The notes under the pieces: model-generated
The model's input: only the letters and a program-made list of their open reading frames with translations
Told to the model about the DNA's origin: nothing
Databases searched by the model: none
In this document: one piece after another, positions 1 to 6,638 of the stretch
Layout of the letters: every line of letters begins with the position of its first letter
How positions within the stretch are numbered: the stretch's first letter is position 1
Made by a program: the position numbers and the translations under genes
Assembly (NCBI GenBank): GCA_017441965.1
Contig: JAFSBF010000084.1
Span: 1-6,638 of the forward strand
Source of the DNA: Clostridia bacterium
GTDB taxonomy: Bacteria; Bacillota; Clostridia; UMGS1883
Direction: 5' to 3'
DNA: 6,638 nt

Positions 1-1
1 C

Positions 2-3000
2 ATTAAATTGACAAGAACAGCTGCAAAGCCGACAGCCGAAGAAAAAATGGCGGCGGCAAAGGCGGAGGTATTGTCTTATATAACAGAAAATTTATCCGCA
101 AAGCTGACGGATGATGTTGTGCTGCCCGAAAAAATCGGGGCGGCAGAATTGGTATGGAAAAGTGATAATGAGGAAGTTATAAATAATATTGGTGTTATTA
201 CACAAAAATGGCAGGAAGAGCAAAAAGCCTCATTAACTATAACAATCACGTGCGCCGGTCTGACTGAAGTCGTAACGCAAAATGTAACTATTGACGGCAT
301 ATGGGAGAAGGTTGCACCTACGCAGACACTGATAGAAAATGCAATAGAAAAGCTGAGCTTTTCCGATGTTTCGGATAATTCCGTATATGGCGTAAAGGAC
401 GATTTAGACCTTAAAGCGGAATTTACAGACGGTGTTTATGCAGTGTTCGGAGGCGTAGATGCAGTGTGGACATCTTCGCCTTCGGGAATTATTGATTCGG
501 AGGGTAAGCTTACCAAAACGAAGCAGATACAGAGCGTAACGCTGACGGCGAAGCTTATCGCAAAGGATGACGAAGCTGTTACGGCTGAAAAGTCATTTTC
601 GCTTACCGTTTTGCAGCAGGGCATAACCGCACTTTACGAAACATTTGACAAGAATATACTTCCAAAACAGGAGATTAACGGCTACAACGGCTGGAGTGAG
701 GAAAAACGCTCGGGTGATTCATATCTCGATGATACTGTAATCACGGCAGAAAAGACAGGCGAGGACAGCAATATGGCGATGCAGATTTATCGTGAAAAGG
801 TTGAAAGCTCTACCTCAGCGCAGATTGTTGCCGTAAATACTTTGAAAAAAACGCTTGAAGGCGGAAAGGTGAATATACGCTTCCGTTTGAAGCGTAATGA
901 CGAGGCGAAGAGGCTTGATATCTTTCTGGGCAGTAATGAGGTTCGTTTAGATATATCAAAGGATGTTTTGTTAAATGAAGATAATGCAAAACTTGTAGAA
1001 GCAGGCAATGGGCTTAAAGGTTCGCTTCCTACAGAAGTCTGGCGGCAGATAGAGCTGGTGGTGGATTATGACGAGAATCTGTTTGATTTCTATATTATAA
1101 ATGAGGAGAACGGGGAAAAGGAATTTTCCTGCGAAGGACTTCCGATGGGTGACAACGATGGAAAGCTTGCGACTATTGGCTTTGCTACCGACCGACAGGG
1201 AAGAAGTAAGACGGGCGCAACCTTCCTGATAGATGATTTGTTTGTAATGCAGCCCAAAAGCCTGCTTGAAATGGCGATAGAAGAGATAAGCTTTTCCGAT
1301 ATTTCGGATAATTCCGCATATGGTGTAAAGGATGATTTAAAGCTTAAAACAGAATATACGGGCGGTAGCTTTGATGCGTTCGGCGGTGCTGATGCTTTGT
1401 GGACATCATCGCCTGAGGGGATTATTGATGCACAGGGCAGGGTTACAAAAACAACACAGGTGCAAAATGTAGCACTAACGGCAAAATTTACTGCAAAGAA
1501 TGACGAAACTGTTACGGCTGAAAAATCGTTTTCTCTTACTGTTTTGCCGCAGGGTAAAAGCTTTGTTTACGAAACCTTTGAAAAAGATTCCGTTCCGAAG
1601 CAGGAAATTAACGGCTACAACGGCTGGAGTGAGGCTTCCCTCTCAAACGTAAAATATGTCGATGATACCGTAATCACGATAGAGAATGAGGGCGGAACAG
1701 ATAATGCGGCAATGCAGATTTACCGTGAGGATGTTGACGGTGAAACAGAGGAAGAGGATGGAGATCCTTCATCGGCAATGATTGTTGCCACAAAGAATAT
1801 GGAGGAAACGATTGATGGAGGAAGAATAAATATCCGTTTCCGCTTGAGACGTAATGACGGGGCACGCTGCCTTTATATCTATCTTGACGGCAACGAATTT
1901 CGTATTGATATAGAAAAGAATGCTCTGAAAAATGAGAAAAATGAGGAATTAGCCAAGGCGGAATTAAAGACAGCGCTGCCGAAGGATATGTGGCGGCAGA
2001 TAGAGCTTGTAATAGATTATGACCAAAATCTGATTGATTTCTATATTATAAATGAAAAAAGCGGAGAAAAGCTGCTTTCCTGTGAAAAGCTTCCGATGGG
2101 CGAAAACAGTGCAGAGCTTGGCTCCATCGGCTTTTCCACTGACCGTTACGGAAGAAGTAAAGCGGGTGCCATATTCCTGATGGACGATTTGTTTGTAATT
2201 CAGACAAAGGAAAAAACACCTGACGGCGAGGCAACAGAACTTGTTGCCGATGCCCTTTATGATGAACTAAACGGAAAAACTGTCAGTGAGGATTTGGCTT
2301 TGTCAACGAAGGGCAGCTACAGAACTACAGTGCTGTGGGCCTCGTCGGACACGGAGACTGTCAATATCACGGGCGAATACGGCATAGTAACACAGGGAGA
2401 TGCTGATAAGGCAGTAACCCTGACGGCAACAGTTATCAAGGGCAAGGAAAAAGAGGTTATTGAAATACCTGTAACCGTTACTGCATTTCCAGGTGCGGTG
2501 ACACCTACGCAGGAGCTTCTTGATACGGCGGCAGAGCGTTTTGCGTTTTCAGAAATCAGTGATGAAAGCCCATATATGATTACCGGCGACCTTACTCTTC
2601 CGACAGAGTATAACAAGGGCACTGCACAGAGAATAGGCGGCGCATCAATTTCGTGGAAATCCTCTATGCCGAATGTTATGGATAACAACGGTAAAATCAC
2701 AAAACAGAAATATGATACATACTTGACACTGACTGCTACAATAAGCGCAAAGGATAATCCAAATCTTACCGTGCAGAAGGAATTTACGGTTTGCGCCGCA
2801 GCAGAGGGTGAGTTTATATTAAATGACGATTTTGAAGATGCGGATTTTGAAACAGAGATGTATGAGCCGTTTGATGAAACCTGCGACAAGGTACCAGGTT
2901 CACGCAGTAAGATTATTTACAAGGATTGGCTAATGACTGCCGACAGTGATACCAAGGAGGTTAATACGGATTTGCAGGTGGTATATTTCCCCGATAATCC

Positions 3001-4009
3001 ATATAACACTGTATTTAACTATACACGTGCAAAGAATACAAAAACGGGTGACGTACCCGTTACATACAGCTACAAGGATTTTGACAAGGCATATAACGAA
3101 GGTATTCTTTACGTAACTGCAAGATTTTATCTTACCGGCACTTCAAGCCGTATAACAATGGGATTGTTCCAGAACAACGAGGTTGGCGGCGGAAGCTCGG
3201 TAAACTGTAACACCGTGAGGGTTGCAAATGTCCTGAAGGATACAACGCCAAATGAGTGGCATACACTGAGTATGCTTGTATATTTAAGCGGTGATGTCAG
3301 TGTAAAGCACCGTTATGACGTATTCCTTGACGGAGTCAGAGTTCATAGCAATCAGAATTTGTTTAAAACGGGTGACCCGATTACGGGAATTAATATCAGC
3401 TCAATACGTACGGCTGACGGACCTAATGCAAACTGGTATGTGGACGATGTTACAGTACGCCATGCCGGTTATTATAATCCTGAGGATGAGGTTTCACGCA
3501 GTGCCGCAGAGCTGACGATTGGTGCAGGTACTATTACCGATAATATAGAGCTTCCTGCTTATGGTGATGAAGGAACGAGAGTGCTGTGGCATTCATCCGA
3601 TAAAGAGCTTATAAGTGACGGCGGTATAATAGGAAAGGCTGACGGAAGAACGAATGCGACACTGACCGCAACCATTACAAAGGGTGACGCCTTTACTACA
3701 AAGAGCTTCCCCGTAAATGTAGCGGCAGAGGTGCCCTGCACAGTAACTAATCCGTCGCCGCAGGGGGCAGAGGTTGAATATGCTGATTTTTCGGGAAACT
3801 GTGTGCTGGTAACAATGCTGTACTCCCATGGGGATGTTAAGGATATGCGTGTAACATCGCTTAATGCATCACCGTGGCAGAGCGAGAGTGTAACCTTTGC
3901 AAATGCAATCGATACAAGCGCATATTTGTCATATGAGATACGTTCGTATGTATATGATACGGATAACAACGAGGTAATAAGCAATATAGCATACGGAGGG
4001 GGAAACTAA
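2..4009 (+). CDS. Large modular surface/secreted protein with repeated aBig_2 Ig-like and jelly-roll domains (5' partial)
   Basis: The reading frame is open from the first base, so the gene starts upstream. The TTG at 8 has no ribosome binding site or signal peptide after it and is not a credible start. Counting that codon as residue 1, 1333 residues are visible. Ig-like domains of the atrophied aBig_2 type lie at about 11-98, 108-204, 419-515, 742-826, 832-932 and 1162-1242. Each shows the family pattern: a leucine-rich strand, W-x-S-S/D, a glycine turn, then LTAT/LTAK. Jelly-roll (LamG/concanavalin-like) domains lie at about 207-415, 518-732 and 936-1155. Each opens with an ETF or DDF motif and closes with a D-D-L/V-x-V strand. 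Residues 1244-1333 form a last beta domain resembling a C-terminal module common on clostridial extracellular enzymes. No catalytic motif, SLH repeat, dockerin or LPXTG motif is visible. Such modules usually bind glycans or act as spacers, so the protein is probably extracellular, perhaps with an enzyme domain upstream of the window. Its specific function is unknown. Confidence 0.93.
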   Translation: MKLTRTAAKPTAEEKMAAAKAEVLSYITENLSAKLTDDVVLPEKIGAAELVWKSDNEEVINNIGVITQKWQEEQKASLTITITCAGLTEVVTQNVTIDGIWEKVAPTQTLIENAIEKLSFSDVSDNSVYGVKDDLDLKAEFTDGVYAVFGGVDAVWTSSPSGIIDSEGKLTKTKQIQSVTLTAKLIAKDDEAVTAEKSFSLTVLQQGITALYETFDKNILPKQEINGYNGWSEEKRSGDSYLDDTVITAEKTGEDSNMAMQIYREKVESSTSAQIVAVNTLKKTLEGGKVNIRFRLKRNDEAKRLDIFLGSNEVRLDISKDVLLNEDNAKLVEAGNGLKGSLPTEVWRQIELVVDYDENLFDFYIINEENGEKEFSCEGLPMGDNDGKLATIGFATDRQGRSKTGATFLIDDLFVMQPKSLLEMAIEEISFSDISDNSAYGVKDDLKLKTEYTGGSFDAFGGADALWTSSPEGIIDAQGRVTKTTQVQNVALTAKFTAKNDETVTAEKSFSLTVLPQGKSFVYETFEKDSVPKQEINGYNGWSEASLSNVKYVDDTVITIENEGGTDNAAMQIYREDVDGETEEEDGDPSSAMIVATKNMEETIDGGRINIRFRLRRNDGARCLYIYLDGNEFRIDIEKNALKNEKNEELAKAELKTALPKDMWRQIELVIDYDQNLIDFYIINEKSGEKLLSCEKLPMGENSAELGSIGFSTDRYGRSKAGAIFLMDDLFVIQTKEKTPDGEATELVADALYDELNGKTVSEDLALSTKGSYRTTVLWASSDTETVNITGEYGIVTQGDADKAVTLTATVIKGKEKEVIEIPVTVTAFPGAVTPTQELLDTAAERFAFSEISDESPYMITGDLTLPTEYNKGTAQRIGGASISWKSSMPNVMDNNGKITKQKYDTYLTLTATISAKDNPNLTVQKEFTVCAAAEGEFILNDDFEDADFETEMYEPFDETCDKVPGSRSKIIYKDWLMTADSDTKEVNTDLQVVYFPDNPYNTVFNYTRAKNTKTGDVPVTYSYKDFDKAYNEGILYVTARFYLTGTSSRITMGLFQNNEVGGGSSVNCNTVRVANVLKDTTPNEWHTLSMLVYLSGDVSVKHRYDVFLDGVRVHSNQNLFKTGDPITGINISSIRTADGPNANWYVDDVTVRHAGYYNPEDEVSRSAAELTIGAGTITDNIELPAYGDEGTRVLWHSSDKELISDGGIIGKADGRTNATLTATITKGDAFTTKSFPVNVAAEVPCTVTNPSPQGAEVEYADFSGNCVLVTMLYSHGDVKDMRVTSLNASPWQSESVTFANAIDTSAYLSYEIRSYVYDTDNNEVISNIAYGGGN
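329..1252 (+). repeat. Tandem module repeat, copy 1 (aBig_2 + jelly-roll)
   Basis: This is the first copy of an in-frame duplication inside gene 1, residues about 108-415. It encodes a long-form aBig_2 domain (FSDVSDNS...WTSSP) followed by a jelly-roll domain (YETFDK...DDLFVMQ). It aligns with 1262-2203 at an offset of 933 nt. Over the 97-residue Ig part I count about 67 identical residues by eye. Exact DNA matches include a 27-nt run at 674-700, identical to 1607-1633, and a 22-nt run ending in ATAAATGA near 1083. Synonymous differences are scattered along the rest, so the copies have diverged for some time. Confidence 0.92.
1262..2203 (+). repeat. Tandem module repeat, copy 2 (aBig_2 + jelly-roll, with acidic insertion)
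   Basis: This is the second copy of the duplication, residues about 419-732, separated from copy 1 by only three codons. It is 18 nt longer than copy 1. An eight-residue gain forms an acidic loop around residues 577-586 (VDGETEEEDGDPSS, where copy 1 has VESSTS), and a two-residue loss lies near the VWRQIELV/MWRQIELV strand. A third, more distant long-form Ig plus jelly-roll unit follows at residues 832-1155. The protein has therefore grown by repeated duplication of this two-domain unit. Confidence 0.92.
3737..4006 (+). other. C-terminal beta domain of gene 1
   Basis: The last 90 residues (1244-1333) contain a hydrophobic VLVTMLY strand, a hydrophilic turn, VTSLN, and a final IRSYVYDTDNNEVIS strand. 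This resembles a small domain often found at the very C-terminus of clostridial secreted glycan-active proteins (a strand of the VxAFxWD-xxxxPL type), recognised here only by general pattern. Cysteines at 1244 and 1265 could pair. The domain ends the protein with a short glycine tail (GGGN) and no membrane segment or sorting signal. Confidence 0.5.
3995..4002 (+). promoter_or_regulatory. Ribosome binding site of gene 2, inside the end of gene 1
   Basis: GGAGGGGG ends seven bases before the ATG at 4010 and lies within the final codons of gene 1 (Gly-Gly-Gly-Asn). It fixes the start of gene 2, because the codons that follow give a classical signal peptide. The gene 1 stop (4007-4009) touches the ATG with no gap, an arrangement expected to favour re-initiation by ribosomes finishing gene 1. 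Confidence 0.9.
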
Positions 4010-4087
4010 ATGAATAGACGAAAAATTATTGCTGTAATTTTATCGGCAATGCTGATTATCCCGACACTTCCGGGAGCGATAAAAGCA
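4010..4087 (+). other. Sec signal peptide of gene 2
   Basis: The N-terminus has a positive n-region (MNRRK), a hydrophobic core (IIAVILSAMLII), and a proline-containing c-region ending in I-K-A, with likely cleavage after Ala26 before Gln-Ser. No cysteine follows the core, so this is not a lipobox. It predicts export of the enzyme out of the cytoplasm. Confidence 0.88.
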
Positions 4088-6638
4088 CAGAGTGCGGGCT
4101 TTACGGAAAATTTTGAAGCAATGACAGTGGGCGCACTCCCACAGAGCAGCTCGTACGAGCTAAGCTGCTTTGCAGGCACGGGTGAGATAGCGGTTAAAAA
4201 AGACGAAACAGACGCAAATAAATATGTTTCTATTGATAATCCCGACGAGGGTTTCCCCGTAATGATTAAATGCAGCTTTGATAATTTAAGCGGTGCAATC
4301 AGTGCAGGCGCCCGTTTTCGTCAGAGTGTAAAATCGGATGGAAATGTTATTATGCAGTTAATGTCGGACGATACACAGGTATGCTCCGTAGAAACAGATA
4401 ACGGCAAAATAGTTTTCAGAAAGAGCACGGGCGAGGAACAGGAGCTTGTGGAATATAAAACAGATACCTGGTATGAGATACAGCTGGAAATAGTTTCAAA
4501 CACAGATATAGCAAGTATTTCTGTGACTGAAGTTCCCACGTCAGCAGCGTTTGCACTTTTTTCACGAGCTGCGGCAATTAATGAGGATGACGGAGTGACG
4601 GAGGACGACGAAGAAGAAACAGAAAACTTTGTAGAAGAAGAGATAACAATAAGCACGTTTACCTTTGTCAACGGGCTGAGGGCGATTGCCACGACGCCTC
4701 CGGGCTTTGAACTGGACGATATTTATGTCCGCCCGTCGGGTGTTGTCGGCAGTGTTGAAATTAACGGTGCCGATATTATGAGTATTCCGCCCGAGGGACA
4801 GACGCAAAAGTATACATATACGGCGACAGCCTTTTCCGCCGCAGATGAAGAAATTGAGGCTTCATTTAGCTGGTCGGTTTCACCGGGGGACAATGTAACG
4901 CTAAATCAGGATGGCGAAAAGGCGGAGCTTGTGCTCGCAGGGTCGGCAGCGGAGAATACAGAATACACATTGACTGCGACGGCAAACGGAGAAGTCAGTG
5001 TACAAAAAAAGGTAACCGTGAAAAAAGCCGCCTTTGATAAAATTGAAATTAAGGGAAAGGGGTCAATATCCCCTGCTCTTGAAAAGGCAGGAAACACGTA
5101 TACATATACTGCGGCAGTTTACGATGAATTCGGAAACGAAATGACCGGGGAGAATATTGCGTGGACGTTTAGCGGAGAGGGAAGTGAATATTTCAGCCTT
5201 GATGGCGGAAGCGGTGTTCTGACATTAACAAAAACGGCAGACGTTACTTCCTATATAAATATACGTGCGACAATAACGGGAGGCGATAATAACGGAAAAT
5301 TCGCCGAAAGGAAAATCAGTCTTGTCGATTTGCGCTCGTATTTGAGTGATGAAACACGCAGAAATGCCATAAAAACATATATGGATACGGCACTGGAGTT
5401 CGGAAAGGATATTTATTTAGGCACACCGAGAATAGCAGACGGCATAAACCGTGACGGTGAGCCTATAAAATGGCATGTGCAAAGCCGTGACGAAGTACCC
5501 CTTGCCGATATGGGAAACGAATGGGAGCTTCTGCGTACGATGATTGCATACAGCGAGGTTGTCGGCGATCCGTATTATAAAGAGCGTGCGTACGAGCTTT
5601 ATAAATGGACGATGGAGCATGACCACTCCGCAAACGGACCCAAGGTAAACGGCGAGTCAAGCGGTCTTATCTACTGGGGTTCACACAAGGCGGTGGATAT
5701 GCGCACGGGCGAACCGACAGGAGATACGGTAACGGGAATAGGACACTATCACGAAATAGAAGAAAAGGATATGTACTTTACCCCGTTTTATGAAATAGAT
5801 CCTGAAATGACGGCACAGATAGTTAAAAATATATGGATGGGGCATCTTATAGAAACCACTGATGCGGATAAAAATGTCATCGGCTGGACTGATATGATGT
5901 TTAACAGACACGCTGAATATACAAAGACTATTGATGAAGATTTTCAGACAAAAACGTGGGACAATACCGATGAATATGACGATAATTATTATCTGAAGGA
6001 TCCGTTTGTCCGCACAAAGGAAAGTAAGAGCTCATTTTTGCTGGCAGCCTCGGAATACATCAGTGCGGCGGTAGAGCTTTACAACAGAACGGGTGATGAG
6101 AAGGCTCTTCTCTGGGCGAAGCGTCTTATATACCGTTATGCAAATATGGCAGACAAGAAGACAGGGGTATTCCCCAACCTTACTATAACGCCATATGGCG
6201 CACATGATATTGTGGATGAAAACGGCGACCTCAGCTTTAATACAAGACCGAAGTGGGTAGACAGCTATACAAGGTTGCCAAGCGGTATGGGTGCGAAGAA
6301 ATACGGCGACCAGCTTTACGTTCAGTTTGCAGCAGGCATGGAGGAGGAAGGTCTGCTCGATGGTTTTGATGTGGAGGAGCATCTTCCGCTGCCGTCGAAG
6401 TGCTGTAATGAATGCAGAGTAGGCTATCACGGAAGCTGCGATTGCGGCTGCAATGACATAACCATAGATGCAACCGATACAGCGGAGACAATCGCAAAAA
6501 AGCGAGACAATAAATGCAGAACGGTATTGAGAGAAAGAATTATAGCAGACGGGGCGAAGGCGCTGATAATTGACCCGTATTATTTCAGAAAATTCCCCTG
6601 GGCATATGACAGGTCGGCTTTTGCAATAATGGAGGTTA
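4010..6638 (+). CDS. Secreted multidomain polysaccharide lyase, PL2 pectate lyase-like (3' partial)
   Basis: The frame stays open from the ATG to the window edge (876 codons), so the 3' end is missing. Residues 1-26 are a signal peptide. Residues about 30-242 form a jelly-roll domain (opening FTENFEAMTVG, closing LDDIYV) interrupted by an acidic loop at 192-211. Two Ig-like domains follow at about 245-338 and 340-439. From about 441 the protein becomes helix-rich, as in alpha/alpha barrels. H559 (WGSH), E582 (HYHE), R633 and H634 (FNRH) match the order of the metal ligands and catalytic arginine that I recall for family 2 pectate lyases (His109, Glu130, Arg171, His172 in the Yersinia enzyme). 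Such enzymes cleave polygalacturonate by metal-assisted beta-elimination. Six cysteines cluster at 798-814. Canonical PL2 enzymes are periplasmic or cytoplasmic and have no Ig modules, so the secreted layout is unusual. An uncharacterised alpha/alpha-barrel family remains possible. Existence of the gene is nearly certain; the PL2 call is moderate. Confidence 0.93.
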   Translation, partial: MNRRKIIAVILSAMLIIPTLPGAIKAQSAGFTENFEAMTVGALPQSSSYELSCFAGTGEIAVKKDETDANKYVSIDNPDEGFPVMIKCSFDNLSGAISAGARFRQSVKSDGNVIMQLMSDDTQVCSVETDNGKIVFRKSTGEEQELVEYKTDTWYEIQLEIVSNTDIASISVTEVPTSAAFALFSRAAAINEDDGVTEDDEEETENFVEEEITISTFTFVNGLRAIATTPPGFELDDIYVRPSGVVGSVEINGADIMSIPPEGQTQKYTYTATAFSAADEEIEASFSWSVSPGDNVTLNQDGEKAELVLAGSAAENTEYTLTATANGEVSVQKKVTVKKAAFDKIEIKGKGSISPALEKAGNTYTYTAAVYDEFGNEMTGENIAWTFSGEGSEYFSLDGGSGVLTLTKTADVTSYINIRATITGGDNNGKFAERKISLVDLRSYLSDETRRNAIKTYMDTALEFGKDIYLGTPRIADGINRDGEPIKWHVQSRDEVPLADMGNEWELLRTMIAYSEVVGDPYYKERAYELYKWTMEHDHSANGPKVNGESSGLIYWGSHKAVDMRTGEPTGDTVTGIGHYHEIEEKDMYFTPFYEIDPEMTAQIVKNIWMGHLIETTDADKNVIGWTDMMFNRHAEYTKTIDEDFQTKTWDNTDEYDDNYYLKDPFVRTKESKSSFLLAASEYISAAVELYNRTGDEKALLWAKRLIYRYANMADKKTGVFPNLTITPYGAHDIVDENGDLSFNTRPKWVDSYTRLPSGMGAKKYGDQLYVQFAAGMEEEGLLDGFDVEEHLPLPSKCCNECRVGYHGSCDCGCNDITIDATDTAETIAKKRDNKCRTVLRERIIADGAKALIIDPYYFRKFPWAYDRSAFAIMEV
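5330..6638 (+). other. PL2-like alpha/alpha-barrel catalytic domain (3' partial)
   Basis: Residues about 441 to the window end. Helix pairs typical of alpha/alpha barrels include EWELLRTMIAYSEVVGD followed by RAYELYKWTMEHD, and SEYISAAVELYNRTGDEKALLWAKRL further on. The segment PFYEIDPEMTAQIVKNIW followed by NRH resembles what I recall of PL2 pectate lyases. H559 to E582 is 23 residues, against 21 for His109 to Glu130. E582 to R633 is 51, against 41, and the ten extra residues are explained by one loop at about 616-627. About 436 residues are present. A full PL2 domain is somewhat longer, so its end is probably beyond the window. Confidence 0.6.
6401..6451 (+). other. Six-cysteine cluster (CC-x2-C-x7-C-x-C-x-C) in the lyase domain
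   Basis: Cysteines 798, 799, 802, 810, 812 and 814 fall within 17 residues, with a histidine (H807) between them. The rest of the protein is poor in cysteine. Spacing and density suggest a structural metal site or a tight disulfide knot inserted between helical segments of the barrel. No known domain was recognised. Confidence 0.75.

Noticed and set aside
8..10. TTG as the start codon of gene 1
   Set aside because: The frame is open upstream to the window edge, no ribosome binding site can be seen in the seven bases before it, and no signal peptide follows. The gene simply enters from outside.
2317..2889. 190-codon open frame on the minus strand
   Set aside because: It lies wholly inside gene 1 opposite well-conserved Ig and jelly-roll modules, and its translation is low-complexity Ser/Val-rich with no domain pattern. 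It has the look of a shadow frame.
3559..3984. Minus-strand open frames of 141 and 78 codons near the end of gene 1
   Set aside because: They overlap the last Ig domain and the C-terminal domain of gene 1 and overlap each other. Neither gives a recognisable protein.
4007..4012. Terminator or promoter between the two genes
   Set aside because: There is no intergenic DNA. The bases before the junction are coding, with no hairpin plus T-run and no convincing -35/-10 pair.
5005..5011. A-AAA-AAG heptamer in the zero frame of gene 2, a possible -1 frameshift site
   Set aside because: Shifting would reach a TGA within about nine codons and give only a product truncated after the first Ig domain. 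I see no obvious strong downstream stem-loop, and such A-runs are common at this base composition.
6032..6497. Minus-strand open frames of 132 and 86 codons over the end of the window
   Set aside because: They are antisense to the catalytic domain of gene 2. Their Cys- and His-rich translations are by-products of the sense codons.

Overview
The window holds two large same-strand genes and almost nothing else. Both are cut by the window edges. Gene 1 (2-4009) lacks its 5' end and gene 2 (4010-6638) lacks its 3' end. The TAA of gene 1 directly abuts the ATG of gene 2, and a strong Shine-Dalgarno sits inside the last codons of gene 1, so the two look like consecutive, probably translationally coupled genes of one operon.

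Gene 1 encodes a chain of beta-rich modules. Six atrophied bacterial Ig-like domains (aBig_2 type) alternate with three concanavalin/LamG-like jelly-roll domains, followed by a C-terminal beta domain of about 90 residues. Two successive Ig plus jelly-roll units are a tandem, in-frame duplication with a period of 933 nt. No catalytic domain lies in the visible part; one may lie upstream of the window.

Gene 2 starts with a signal peptide, then has a jelly-roll domain with a very acidic loop, two further Ig-like domains, and an alpha-helical domain from about residue 441. The helical domain carries a WGSH...HYHE...FNRH pattern. I read this as the metal-binding and catalytic set of a family PL2 pectate lyase (alpha/alpha barrel, metal-assisted beta-elimination). 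This assignment rests on remembered motif spacing, not on a search. The domain also carries a striking cluster of six cysteines near the end of the window.

The style of the proteins (large secreted modular proteins, aBig_2 domains, a Gram-positive-type signal peptide, frequent ATA and AGA codons, strong GGAGG ribosome binding site) suggests an anaerobic member of the Clostridia/Firmicutes, probably a gut or rumen fibre degrader. The most economical reading is a pectin-utilisation locus. Gene 2 would cleave polygalacturonate outside the cell, and gene 1 would be a binding, scaffolding or enzyme-tail protein acting on the same substrate. No RNA genes, mobile elements, CRISPR arrays or promoters were recognised, and there is no non-coding stretch long enough to hold them.
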